A DNA stretch of 64,000 bases, taken from contig OZ038434.1 of NCBI GenBank assembly GCA_964036275.1, positions 10,001,060 to 10,065,059 on the forward strand, read 5' to 3'. The DNA comes from Litoditis marina. Taxonomy: Eukaryota; Nematoda; Chromadorea; Rhabditida; Rhabditidae. This document shows, piece after piece, positions 44,433-55,200 of this stretch (the first letter of the stretch is position 1; each line of letters begins with the position of its first letter). A model generated the notes under the pieces. It worked only from the letters and a program-made list of their open reading frames with translations, was not told the origin of the DNA and ran no database searches. Made by a program: the position numbers and the translations under genes.

Positions 44433-45557
44433 TACCTAAACGGAATATAATTATTAGTTCACCGACGACTTCTATTTTCAAGATACATGTAGCTGCACCC
44501 CTGCGCAGTTCATAGTTTCTGATGTACAATCACATAGGAGCCTGACATGCGAGCAAAACAAACATATTTTTGATCGTGGTTTTGCTTCGACTATTCCAGG
44601 TCTTGTACACTCTCTGGTCGTTGGTCGAGGACAACCCAGCCGATTACAAGAGAGGCTGGTCGGTCAGCAAATTGGTCTTCTATGTTATTCATATGATTCC
44701 AAGCCAATTGACCAGTCAGTTTTGTAGTGGCTGGCCAATCCTCGACGAGAGATCCTCCAGACTTGTGTAGTGGTGTATTTTACATTTTTAGGATCACTAG
44801 ACCGATGTATTGTTTGGTACAACGAACGAAAGCGGGCTGTAACCAAATTGGATCAAACTCAAACTTATAACAATAAACTTGGTATCACATAAAAAATGCT
44901 GTTTCTGTCAGGACGGCATACTACTTACGACCGTTCTCACAAATCAAAGCAACCGTTTCAACAGACGTCATTCGTTCATTATTGATATTCAATTAATGAA
45001 AAGCCCAAAATAGAGAAAATCTGACCCTTTCAGAAACTTAATCCACTCAAAACTCTCAACAGACTGTATTAGGATACAAAACTAAAGTTGCGAACTAATA
45101 CATGAAAAAAAAGTTTTTTAAATTGAAAACATAAGAGGAATCGATCAATAATTGAACTTAATTTAATTTGACGACCGACGAAAATTACGCCGAATTCGCT
45201 TAAACAACGGGTGTGACGACTGTCAACTAACCGTATTTTTTTAAAGCAGTCAAGTAAAAGAGGAGAAAAGACTTGTGGATTTTCAACATAATAGGTCGTA
45301 AAAACAAAAACCTCACCGTTTTCAGTCATTTATGTTCAAGCTGCTCCGGTTCCTCATTTTTGTACGACGGATAAGCAGAGGTCATCCATCCCCTGCGAGG
45401 CAGGCTGAGTGAATGAATAAGTTTATTATGCACGTGTGATAAAAGATATCTGGGTAAGAAACATAATTGAAAATAGTGTAAGACTGAATAAGTATGAAAA
45501 TGACAAAACCTTTATTCAATGATAACAAACGTTACAAAAGAAAAATCATCTTTGACT
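44433..45557. other. Intergenic, upstream of the cyclin gene; no supported gene
   Basis: A TTTAG acceptor lies three bases before the cyclin ATG on the minus strand, compatible with trans-splicing. Short frames near 44570-44770 and 45069-45329 have no support. Partially self-complementary sequence (TGGTCGTTGGTCGAGGA and TCCTCGACGAG) is seen around 44605-44755. Confidence 0.45.
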
Positions 45558-45962
45558 TGTCAGGTCCCCGTGATATTGTGATATGTTTCGGTCCTATTTT
45601 GACCTTTTGGTCTTTTCGTTTGTCATTGTTGCAGTCTGGTATCTATTGATTTTAGGCGAGCTGACCTCAACAGGTCCTCCCTCCTTTTCTGTCTAGTGCT
45701 GTGTGGTGGTAGACTCGGGGCCGGTGCGCCTATTTCTTCTCTCTCTTTTATTTTATATTTATTCCTTACTCTAATAAAGTTTCATAAACAAACTTTCTAG
45801 CACTTTTCTCAATTGGGAGTTTCCCTCTTATTGTCTCTGTGTTTCAAAAGCTTGAGAACTCGTGGGATTCTTTTGCTAATAGGGGAATCAAGTGTTACAA
45901 AACTCGAACGAAAGCCTAAAACCAGGTTAGTAATCGATACTGAAAAAGGGAGAACCTTTACA
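45558..45962 (+). repeat. 5' long terminal repeat, 405 bp
   Basis: Starts TGTCAGGTCC and ends ACCTTTACA. It contains an AT-rich TTTTATTTTATATTTATTCC segment and an AATAAAG (about 45774) that could serve as promoter and polyadenylation signals. Confidence 0.93.
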
Positions 45963-46527
45963 TGGGGGCCGAACCAACTTGCAACGAACACATTGAGACT
46001 TGAGAAAGTGTGCCCCAGAGAAGTGAACAATATAAGTAATTGAGAGTAGTTATTGGTAATTGTTGATTGATTACTTGTTCGTTTGGTTGAATTTCTATTG
46101 TGAAGATTTTCAATACCGTTTGAATCGCCACGCCTAGTTATTGGGTGGTGTTGTATCCAACTTCTGGTCCATTCTTGCAATAGCTCTATTCGAAGATCAC
46201 GCCTAGATATTGGGTGTTTGGAGATAGAAGCTGACTACTGCCTAGATACTGGAGTAGTCCCAAAACTGGTTTGAAATAGAACTATATTGATATTCCGCTC
46301 AGATCGAGGGAATAATTCGGATCCATTGAAATTTAAAATCCAGTGACCACTGATAGTGATTGATCCTGCTCAGGTGAGAGGAACGTTATTGAAGTCAGAG
46401 ATTTTGTGTGTTTGTGTGTTATTGTCCGCTCAGCGAGGGACATTTGGCGGGTAAATTAGCTCATTTCTTTGAGGCTTGGAATTGTATATAATCCAAGAGC
46501 GATAACGTGAACGTTGAGTCGGTGATT

Positions 46528-46911
46528 ATGTTGTCACGTGAGAGTGAAACGATGGTTGTGACTGAAAGTGCTGGTCAGACTGAGACGGTCTTTTCAAACT
46601 ATTATGATCATTCGTCTGATGGCGTAATGGATCAGAAAAATATGTTGGATTCTAGTGAGCCAGATAAAAAGAATCTCGTCATTGAAGATGAAGGAAAAGT
46701 GCTGGAAGCAATCTCGTGCATCGAGAAAACGTGTTTTGAAGTTTTGCAGAACATAACGGATTCTGAGAATTTCTCTGACGTGGTTCACAAAGCTGTTCAA
46801 AAGGCAACGATGAATGCTCTACGGGTGACTTTTGACTATATGAAACGTGTCATGGAAACGGTCTTGGCCTCGAGTCTTCTTTCCTGGTCCTTTTGTAATC
46901 GCTTTTCGTGA
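46528..46911 (+). CDS. LTR element N-terminal Gag-like frame
   Basis: About 127 residues from the first ATG, acidic and without a recognised fold (for example EDEGKVLEAISCIEKTCFEV). The frame ends shortly before a segment (about 46980-47275) that holds an (AG)n run and two copies of a 25-bp palindrome. Whether this and the next frame were once a single Gag or are separate products cannot be told from the sequence. Confidence 0.55.
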   Translation: MLSRESETMVVTESAGQTETVFSNYYDHSSDGVMDQKNMLDSSEPDKKNLVIEDEGKVLEAISCIEKTCFEVLQNITDSENFSDVVHKAVQKATMNALRVTFDYMKRVMETVLASSLLSWSFCNRFS

Positions 46912-47017
46912 CGTTTCGCTCGGCGCGGGGGTAGCTCTCACAACATATTCCTTCTTGGAATATGATGACACATCTAGAGACAAGAGAGAGAGAGAGAGAG
47001 AAAGAGAGAATATGTAA

Positions 47018-47260
47018 GGCAATCCAGGATTACCTTACATACCGTCGTGCACCTCCTTGCTCGGTGGGCGGGATCTTGATCTGTAATGTCAATGAGTCAT
47101 TGAAACGGAAGAAATGAATAGTTTTCGTCTCAATGACTTGATCAAGATGACCTAAGTTCGAAACTTTTACTGAACAAGCTTAGTTAACTGTAACTAGAGT
47201 TTTATTTTGAATTCACTACTGTAATTTGCGGAGCCGTAAGGGAATCTAGGATTACCTTAC
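47018..47260. repeat. Two copies of a GTAAGG...CCTTAC palindrome inside the LTR element
   Basis: GTAAGGCAATCCAGGATTAC (from about 47016) and GTAAGGGAATCTAGGATTAC (from about 47236), each followed by CTTAC, are near-identical palindromic blocks about 220 bp apart, bounding the gap between the two Gag-like frames. Confidence 0.6.
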
Positions 47261-47311
47261 GACTTCCCTTGCTTACTCTATATTGAGAGCAACAAGTCAG
47301 TTAAAGACGTT

Positions 47312-49345
47312 TTGAAGCAGTCACATGTTGAGGCACACCAGTTACGTGATATACTGAAGATGGCTGACAATAATGCTCATGTTCTGAAAGACATTTGTGA
47401 TGAATGGAACTGTGCTACCACAGAGGATTTGAAGAACTTGCTGCGAGTGAAAGATAAAAAGTTTCGAGAAGTTCAATATGAACTAGACAGGTTACAATCA
47501 ACCTCGAATCAGAATTGCAGTTCAAATCAGAATCCCACTACGAATTTCAATTCGTTGAATTCGTCGAGTCATCAACGAACAACCGATTTCAACCTGTGTC
47601 CTAGTACTGGAACACTCGATCAAACACAACAACTGGTCGTAACGATGTGTGAAATGTTGAAATCGAGTGCCGTTCCTGAAGTACCGTGCTACTCTGGAAA
47701 TGAGAATTTGGATAATATTGTGATTCAAATCAATATGAAGTATTCCAGTGCAGTCTGGTCTGATTCTCAGAGACGTGATATTCTGATATCAAAGCTCACT
47801 GGAGAAGCACGAGCGTTATTTGATTCAATGGGTGCAAACGTGGCATGTGGTAGTTTCACTGAGTTGGTTGAGTTTCTGCGCAATACCAAGAACGGGCCTG
47901 GTGACCGAATGAAAGCTCTTCTTGAATTATCTAGATTGAGGAAGAAGGCTAATCAATCAGTGTCTGCTTTTTGCGTAATTCTGGAACGTTTGTCAAAGGA
48001 AGCGCATGGTTCGTCGAATCAAGATTTCGAACTCGCCAATACTTTGTATACCAATCTGAGGCATTGGGAAGACTCGTACCACATTCTTCTTGAAATGGAA
48101 AAACCCGAAGGAACAGTTTATGAGTGTGTGAAAACTGTTGCCTTGAGATTGGAAAGAGCGAGAGCGCTCGCCGGAATGAAAGAAGTGGAGCCATATAAGG
48201 ACAAATGTGCTCAGAGCGTGGCAGCTGGGGGATCTGCTAAACATACTGATCGCGTTCTACGTATCACAACTTGCTTCTTCTGCGGTGAAACAGGTCATAA
48301 ACAGCAATACTGTCCTAGTAAGATGAATAAATCAGAAAAGAAGTATTTTGTGAATGAGCAAGTGGTCAATACAATGCGGACCGAACGATCGCAGAAGAGT
48401 CCTCAGGTTTTCCAACAGGAATTACGCACTCAGTCTATCGCACAGTGTCCTGGGAGCCAAAATGCAAGTTTGCAGAAAAGAAACGGGTTTCTGTCTGAGA
48501 ACCATTCGCAGAGCGCGAACTACACACAAAGTAGACTTTCTTCACTGATTTCAAGGGAGTCAGAGCTATGGGATGTGGAGGTTTTTGGAATGAAGTTGAA
48601 AGCCTGTATTGATACCGGGTCAGCTATCTCTATTCTACCAGTGGGTATACTACATAGAGCAGTTGAAGAGGGTAAAGATATTGATAGTTTGAGTGAAGTT
48701 TTCAATGACCGCGTAATGACGAAGGTGTTCGATGCCACTGGGAATGAAATGTCTTTCCTGAAACTGATTCAAACCGCTGTAGTCATGGATGGATGCTGTA
48801 AAAACGTAGCACTGCACGTACAACGAAGTGCAGGAAGTACGATTCTGCTAGGAATGAATGCTCTCAAGTCATTCGGAGTAACGCTACATCGACCAGGTAA
48901 ATCGCTATCGACCGCATCAAGAAAACCACTTTCGCAAATGAATATAGTGAACACCGTCTCAAGCGCGCCCTGGAACACAATACCTACCGTGCCGGAATTT
49001 AGTGTTTCTGGAGAGAGTGTTTTGAAGTCTGCACAACGTGGTGAAACGTTCTGGTCCGCAGAGAAGATGAAACCAATTGCTGATAAAATGCGGTGGCCAA
49101 GGAACGTCAAGCCGCAATATCAACTTCGTGGTGGATTTCGTGCCGATCACAACAAGAAGAAGAAACTGGACTCCTGCTCATCGTCGTCGCCCAACTTCTC
49201 CTTTCAACAACGTCAAATCTACTCGCCCGATCCCGTTTCGAAGTCGTCTCCAGCCAGCCGCACCCCAAAGAAGAGTTCGTTTTTGTCGCGGTATGGAAAC
49301 CGCTTGTTCGATGGAGGGGCATGTCAGGTCCCCGTGATATTGTGA
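47312..49345 (+). CDS. LTR element Gag-protease polyprotein
   Basis: Frame of 677 residues counted from 47312 (a TTG); it is open from 47240 and the first ATG is at 47360. A central capsid-like helical region is followed by a CCHC zinc knuckle CFFCGETGHKQQYC (residues 321-334) that binds RNA, and a retropepsin-type protease with the active-site DTGS (434-437) and the C-terminal ILLGMNAL block (511-518). The rest is basic and Ser-rich. The stop lies 24 bp inside the right LTR, so the last residues are encoded by the repeat. The frame is uninterrupted. The protease would cut the polyprotein during particle maturation. There is no polymerase domain downstream. Confidence 0.9.
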   Translation: MKQSHVEAHQLRDILKMADNNAHVLKDICDEWNCATTEDLKNLLRVKDKKFREVQYELDRLQSTSNQNCSSNQNPTTNFNSLNSSSHQRTTDFNLCPSTGTLDQTQQLVVTMCEMLKSSAVPEVPCYSGNENLDNIVIQINMKYSSAVWSDSQRRDILISKLTGEARALFDSMGANVACGSFTELVEFLRNTKNGPGDRMKALLELSRLRKKANQSVSAFCVILERLSKEAHGSSNQDFELANTLYTNLRHWEDSYHILLEMEKPEGTVYECVKTVALRLERARALAGMKEVEPYKDKCAQSVAAGGSAKHTDRVLRITTCFFCGETGHKQQYCPSKMNKSEKKYFVNEQVVNTMRTERSQKSPQVFQQELRTQSIAQCPGSQNASLQKRNGFLSENHSQSANYTQSRLSSLISRESELWDVEVFGMKLKACIDTGSAISILPVGILHRAVEEGKDIDSLSEVFNDRVMTKVFDATGNEMSFLKLIQTAVVMDGCCKNVALHVQRSAGSTILLGMNALKSFGVTLHRPGKSLSTASRKPLSQMNIVNTVSSAPWNTIPTVPEFSVSGESVLKSAQRGETFWSAEKMKPIADKMRWPRNVKPQYQLRGGFRADHNKKKKLDSCSSSSPNFSFQQRQIYSPDPVSKSSPASRTPKKSSFLSRYGNRLFDGGACQVPVIL

Positions 49346-49726
49346 TATGTTTCGGTCCTATTTTGACCTTTTGGTCTTTTCGTTTGTCATTGTTGCAGTC
49401 TGGTATCTATTGATTTTAGGCGAGCTGACCTCAACAGGTCCTCCCTCCTTTTCTGTCTAGTGCTGTGTGGTGGTAGACTCGGGGCCGGTGCGCCTATTTC
49501 TTCTCTCTCTTTTATTTTATATTTATTCCTTACTCTAATAAAGTTTCATAAACAAACTTTCTAGCACTTTTCTCAATTGGGAGTTTCCCTCTTATTGTCT
49601 CTGTGTTTCAAAAGCTTGAGAACTCGTGGGATTCTTTTGCTAATAGGGGAATCAAGTGTTACAAAACTCGAACGAAAGCCTAAAACCAGGTTAGTAATCG
49701 ATACTGAAAAAGGGAGAACCTTTACA
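49322..49726 (+). repeat. 3' long terminal repeat, 405 bp
   Basis: Matches the 5' repeat over its full length by eye, with no difference noticed. The polyprotein stop codon is inside it. Confidence 0.93.
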
Positions 49727-49904
49727 GACTTTCGTGAGTCGTGGAATAGATAGATCGCCTCTCTGATCTTATTTTGTACTATTTTGATCAGAGAAATGCT
49801 GCAGCTGGTAAGACTGTCTTGAGACGTTCTTCTGTCTGGGTGGCAGGTAAGGTCTGGAAAAGATCAACTGAAAGTTTGTAGTTGAATTAGAACAACAGAT
49901 AGGA

Positions 49905-50235
49905 GCAGAAAATGAAGAGAGGGAGAGATAGAGCGTGAGAGAGAGCGAGATAGAGAGAGAGAGCGAGATAGAGAGATAGAGAAGAGGAAGACGAGGAGGG
50001 GTGGATAGAAAAGTGAAGAGAGAAAAAGAGTAGGAGGAGGAAGAAATGAAAAAACAAGAGAGAAAGAAAAGTTATAGAGATGGAGTGAGATAAAGAGGTG
50101 ACGAATACAATGTAGAGAGAGAGAGAGATGAGAGGAAAATAGAGAAAAGCCAGATGAAGAGCAGCGCTCGAGACAAAAGAAAGGAGAGAGATTGGGAGAG
50201 AAATGAAGAAAGAGAGAGGAGAGAGAAAGTTTTCC
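49905..50235. repeat. GA-rich low-complexity tract
   Basis: Almost pure purine on the plus strand, dominated by GAGAGA, GAGATAGA and GAAGA units. Such tracts can act as GAGA-factor sites or simply be expanded microsatellite. Confidence 0.85.
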
Positions 50236-50527
50236 GATTTCACTTTCCATCCCGAGCGTCTGTCTAATCGGGGTCAGCGCACTGTCCGCAAACCTGGTGC
50301 ACACGCAATAATCGATCTATTCGCATATCCAAGTGTCAAGTTTACATCTATGATTCTTTGAAGATACAGGTCCTTCCATATATCTTCTCTTTTTATCTTT
50401 TCTCATCCATCTAACCTTTTCTCTTTTATCTTCTCACCATCCGTAACTTCTTTACCTCATTTTACAAATCCATAGCATTATGGTTCTTTTTCAATTTGTT
50501 CTGTGTTTTACCTATGCGAATGCACTT

Positions 50528-50530
<3 letters not shown>

Positions 50531-50561
<31 letters not shown>
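50531..50561. repeat. (ATT)n microsatellite
   Basis: About ten uninterrupted ATT units. Confidence 0.95.
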
Positions 50562-52111
50562 CATCTTACACGCACTGATATTTGATAACTTGTGTTACAA
50601 TTATCAAACTTTTCGAAAATAATTCATATAGCTTATAGTAGTTTGGGTATAAAAAATGCGTGGAAGTTTCAAAAGTGTGTGGACGGAGTCGGAGTACACC
50701 CCGTTGTCTTGTTGATATTGTTCAACCGCGTGTGACGAGAAGCGAAGCCCACAGTCTTCTGATGTAACCTACGACCTATATCAGCACAAACTTGAGACGT
50801 GGTACTTCTGCTGGTCGTCATGGTCTTCTTATTGGGTGGGGTGAAAATTCATGAAACCCTTTTGAACGCATTCGACCATTTCTTGCTTCTCTGAATTGTC
50901 AGAGCTGTTTTTGGGTGTGTTTGGTGTGGGATAAAACAATTACCAGAACATCAGACCATGTACTGTAGGAAGTTACTCTTTAGTGAAATGAGACTAAAGC
51001 GGGTATTTACCTCGTTTTTTTGTTTCGAAACTTAGAAAAGAAAAACCTGGGCTTGGTCTGAAAATTCATACCACTATTTCCAATACTCCAATACACGCCT
51101 GAAGGCTACTCGAGAAACACGAGAATGCGTAATAAAGGAAATCTGCATTGCGTTATCTATATGTGTTTTCTTTTCCAACGTTTTTTCCTTACTTGCTTGT
51201 GTTCGTTACAATGAATAGTTACGGTACTGTATACATGTTTCGTGCTTCTCATAATTGAACGTATTTTAAGGGTTACTTTTCTCGAATTCACTTTCGTCAT
51301 AAGATGGTATTTGTAGTATTTTGTTTTTTGTGAGCCCTAAAACACGCGTCAACAATATGAGAACCGGTTGCTATCATGTGTTTTCTCTCCAAGATGTGTA
51401 GTTCTCTCAGATTAAAAAAAATGTAGTTCATGTATGTCTATTGTTCTATTTGATTCATTGGTTCTTACTACGATTTCAAGAAAAAACTCTGCTTCTTTTT
51501 TAGCATGTTCGTAATAAAACTTCTAGTGTACTGTGTAGCGCAAGGATGTAATGTGAAGTGGAAGACAAACTTCTGATATTATCTTTTTCATTGCACGTTT
51601 TTTTTATATCCGGATGAAACTTTTCACGCGGTTATGAATTCAAATTCTGACCATAATTTATCCTTGAATATTGAGGACAATTTATTCTAAAGAGAAAATA
51701 GTACAACACATTCTCTTTCCACTTCTTCAATACCGCACCTGTAACATGTTTTTTTTACAATTGCAGAAGGTTTTACAGTCAATAATGTAAACTAGCTCCC
51801 ATCACAGAGAGTCTGTTAACTAATACTCCGGTTCACCCTCCCGTAGACACCTACAGTTTGTATTTGAAACTTTGTTCTGAGAGTGTGTTCGGATTCCTGT
51901 TTTTATCTTGTGTTGGAATCTTTACCACTTTCCTATAAGTACGGTAATAAGTCTTCTTATGATATTCAGGGTTCATTAGAAGTCAAAAATGAGCGAACTT
52001 GAGTAATTTCTGTAAGTGTTAACGAATGGGTAATGTGCTGTATACTATTTCTTGTTACTGTTCCACCATAGCGTTATCGACACTCACAAATCTATTATAG
52101 TTCCCTACATC

Positions 52112-52281
52112 AAGTACGTAAGCACATCGTACAATGTACGGCAGTACAGTAACCATGATGTGAACCTACTGTTCATGTCATGGATACTGTACTGCCGTAC
52201 ATTGTACGGTGTACTTACGCACTTATTGTAGCCGTACAATGTACGGTGTCCTTACGTACTTATTGTGGTGTACTTACGTAC
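52112..52281. repeat. 110-bp palindrome with flanking direct repeats
   Basis: 52112-52164 (AAGTACGTAAGCACATCGTA at its start) is the near-perfect inverse of 52171-52224, with a loop of only a few bases around CTACT. The motif GCCGTACAATGTACGG is then repeated directly from 52231, and a third partial copy (GTGTACTTACGTA) ends at 52280, next to the trans-splice-like acceptor of the PTR gene. Confidence 0.85.
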
Positions 52282-52291
52282 AGTTCCAGAA

Positions 52292-55200
52292 ATGTCGAGG
52301 AGAGCTCTTCTCCGAGGCGTGAATCCGTTTGGTATTCTACAAGACTTCCTAGCCCGCTGTTTCTATCAATATGGACTATTTATTAGCAAGAGACCGCGAA
52401 TTTTCGCACTCGTTCCCCTGGTTTTGACATTTGTTCTCGGAATGGGAGTGTTCAACGCCAGAATGGAGGTAAGTACGAAACACAGTATAAATAGTTATAT
52501 GACAACAGAATAATATCATATCACTGTTACTAAGTCGCTTTTAAATATTTCAGTTCTGGAGAAATTTGATGAAAAATCTTGTTTATTCTGCAGAAAGTCG
52601 AATATACCTTATTTGTTCGGGGTAAATTCGAAATAATTCCGTTTCAGGATGACCTTAGATTTTTATACTCACCAGCCCACTCCAAGTCTAGGTTGGAGTA
52701 TCAAATACATCGAGAGTTCAGCGGGGACTCACTCAATAAGTAAGTGATCCAAGTTCAGAACGAGAATATGGAGAATCTGACAGGAACATGTTACCTACAT
52801 TGTAAGAGAGTGTGGAGGAGAACGAGAGTGAGAGAGAGGAAAATAGTAAGATAGAGAGAAGGAAAGAGGGAGGAAGGGAAGAACATGACTGGGTAGGACA
52901 AGCTTGAAACATTTCATCTTGACACTACAAAGTATCAACAACATCAGCATAGAGTATTTTCAGTGAAGAAAATGTGGGATTGATCAATTCCGTTGTTCTT
53001 CTAGAAACTCCACTACACATGTTGATCACGTATTATGCACATTTCGTTAGTTTTGTAGGGAAACTTTTATCGTATCCTATAGCCATTTATTCCGTTTTCC
53101 TTCAAACGAATGAGTTGCAGTTCGTTTCTGTCTGTCACGGTGCAATCTAACGATGATGACATGAATCTATTGACAGAAGAACGGGGTCATCGCATCCGAA
53201 TGCTCAATAAGTTTGTCCTCGAAAACATGACTATTGATATAGACGGCGAAACAGTGAGTTCATGGTTATCATATTCAGTATATAGATATTAAAAGAAAAA
53301 CAAATAGAAAAAAGAAAATCAGTTAGAGATTGATATGATTTTCGCAACACTGTCAGGCAATTTTCAAACTATGTGACCTTCTTTTCAAATTTGGAACTTG
53401 ACCAAGATGACCGAGTTGAGAGCGCAGCAAAACCAAAAAGCAAAACAAAAGATACATTTATTTAATTTCAGTTAAATTTTGGGGACCAAGTCTGTCCTCG
53501 GCTCAAACAGTGCACTATCAGCAACACGATCGTCGATATTTTCTTCGACTCTTTCTGGAGCAAACGGGTTGGTTACTCACGTATGTGTTGTTTCAGGAAA
53601 AATTGAGATTGACTATACCCTTTCTAGCATCCGCATCAGCTTCTCTATGTTTTTCCATAGTAGAATTGTAAATCATTCAAGTAATTTTCTCATATATTGT
53701 GTTTTTCATGCTTTGTAGGTATCGCGCGCAGCGCGAAGCGCTGCGTGTGAGTTGTGTTTGGTGTGGCCATTGCGCACCCATTTTTGGCTTTCAAACCACA
53801 TAAGTCTTCGATTAAAACATTTTTTTCGAAATTCAAAAGGAGAGAGAGCTAGATATCTATTCAATACATGTTGTGTAAAAAAATTAGGAAAATCGGTCAA
53901 GGTTGAAAAAAGTTATGCTGTTGTGTCGTTATGAAAATTTCCGTTGTCCCTCGTCGCTCGGAGCGCGTCGCTCGTCCGGTGTCCGCATAGAAAATTAATT
54001 TTTTAACTACTGAACCGATTCGGCTGAAATTCGGCACACATGCGTAGACCCCAAAGTTAGCTCGGCCCCCAAAGTTTGGTGACGTCACGTTTCGTTTGGC
54101 GCTTGGCGCGGGCGCCAATAGGCGCCAGAAGCTGGAAAATATGTGTTCCCATGAATGAAATGCTCCCAAATTTTGCACAGAGGTGAGATTAGTGAATCCC
54201 AGGCTTTTCTGAAAATTTGGTGTCATGGTTTATATTTGGCGCCAAACGCTGGCGCCCAGTGGCGCCAAACTAGAACAACGCTAGGACTGTGAAAACGCTG
54301 GCAGCTTAAAATACCGGAGAAGATGCAGGCTTAAATACTGGTGTCGAATTAGCCTGCATCTCCTTATGAATTTCAAAAAGTACAGGCGACATCTGGCTGA
54401 CCCCGGTATTTTAAGTTGCAAAATTAGCGAGTCCGGTATTTTAAGTTGCAACGGTTTTTCAGAGGAAAGTAGGGTAACGAGCGATATGTTCCACAGATGT
54501 CCGAGCTATGAACATAGTTGACGAATACGGCTTGGATACCAACATTTCTTTGAGATTCTGCGCCAAAACGGTACTTTATCCGCCAAATGGCGCCAAAATT
54601 GAAAATAGGGTTTCTGAACCAAAAAACAGTCGGAAATTGTGCTAATTGGTCGAGGCCATTCATTCCAGTTATTTTTTACCAATAAGAGTAACATCTTCCA
54701 TATATAGCGCCAATGGCTGGCGCCCGTTCGCGCCAATTGAGAAAAGATTTTTTTTGTACTGTAATGACGCAGATTTTTCACAATATTCAGATTTTAATTA
54801 ACGAAGCGGAAAAAAGCTGTTTTTGAACCAGTTTCGCCTGTCACGCCAATTTAAGAGGTCAATTAGCGCCAAAAATATTTCAAAAAAACAGGATCACATC
54901 GTTTGAAAACTCGGAACTTCCAGATATCAGGATGTTTGATGGTCACCACTATTCAAAAATCGTTTTTCTAAGTCAATTCTGAGAGTGGTTGTACTAGTAC
55001 AACTAGCAAAAAGAGAGCAATTCGTGAAAAGTGGGGGACCAGAAAGTGTGTGAGCTCTGTTCGGTTTCACCGTTTTCTGCAAAAAGTGAACAATACGATG
55101 TTGTGAATGAGTGTGCAACAATAAAGAACAATACATTTGTTTGCACAACGGTTCACAATGTTCTTAGGGGAAACCACTATGCACTTTTACGTTCAAGTTA

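Larger units (their letters stand above)
45558..49726 (+). mobile_element. Non-autonomous LTR retrotransposon (gag-protease only)
   Basis: Two 405-bp long terminal repeats (45558-45962 and 49322-49726) begin TG and end CA and look identical by eye. The element is flanked by GACT on both sides (45554-45557, 49727-49730), a 4-bp target duplication. A primer-binding-like TGGGGGCCGAACC starts at 45963, immediately after the left repeat, and a purine tract GGAGGGG (49313-49319) precedes the right repeat. The 3.36-kb interior encodes Gag with a zinc knuckle and an aspartic protease but no reverse transcriptase, RNase H or integrase, so mobility must rely on enzymes from elsewhere. Identical repeats point to a recent insertion. 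Confidence 0.9.
49727..52291. other. Intergenic, upstream of the PTR gene; no supported gene
   Basis: Contains a 330-bp purine-rich (GAGA) tract at about 49905-50235, an (ATT)n run at 50531-50561, and a palindrome plus direct repeats at 52112-52281 directly before the PTR start. The open frames over the purine tract are low-complexity artefacts. Confidence 0.5.

Noticed and set aside
49864..50304. 146- and 118-residue minus-strand frames
   Set aside because: Low-complexity frames over the GA-rich tract, with Ser/Leu/Phe composition only.
53479..53718. Frame ending in FHSRIVNHSSNFLIYCV after PTR exon 4
   Set aside because: Reading through would need a 16- or 29-base intron, and the residues do not resemble PTR loops, whereas joining to 58845 gives an in-phase sequence leading to the expected YP-containing segment.
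54424..55148. Frames in the GGCGCC-rich transposon
   Set aside because: Short, repeated in several copies with frameshifts, and without transposase, Rep or helicase motifs; the repeat appears non-coding.
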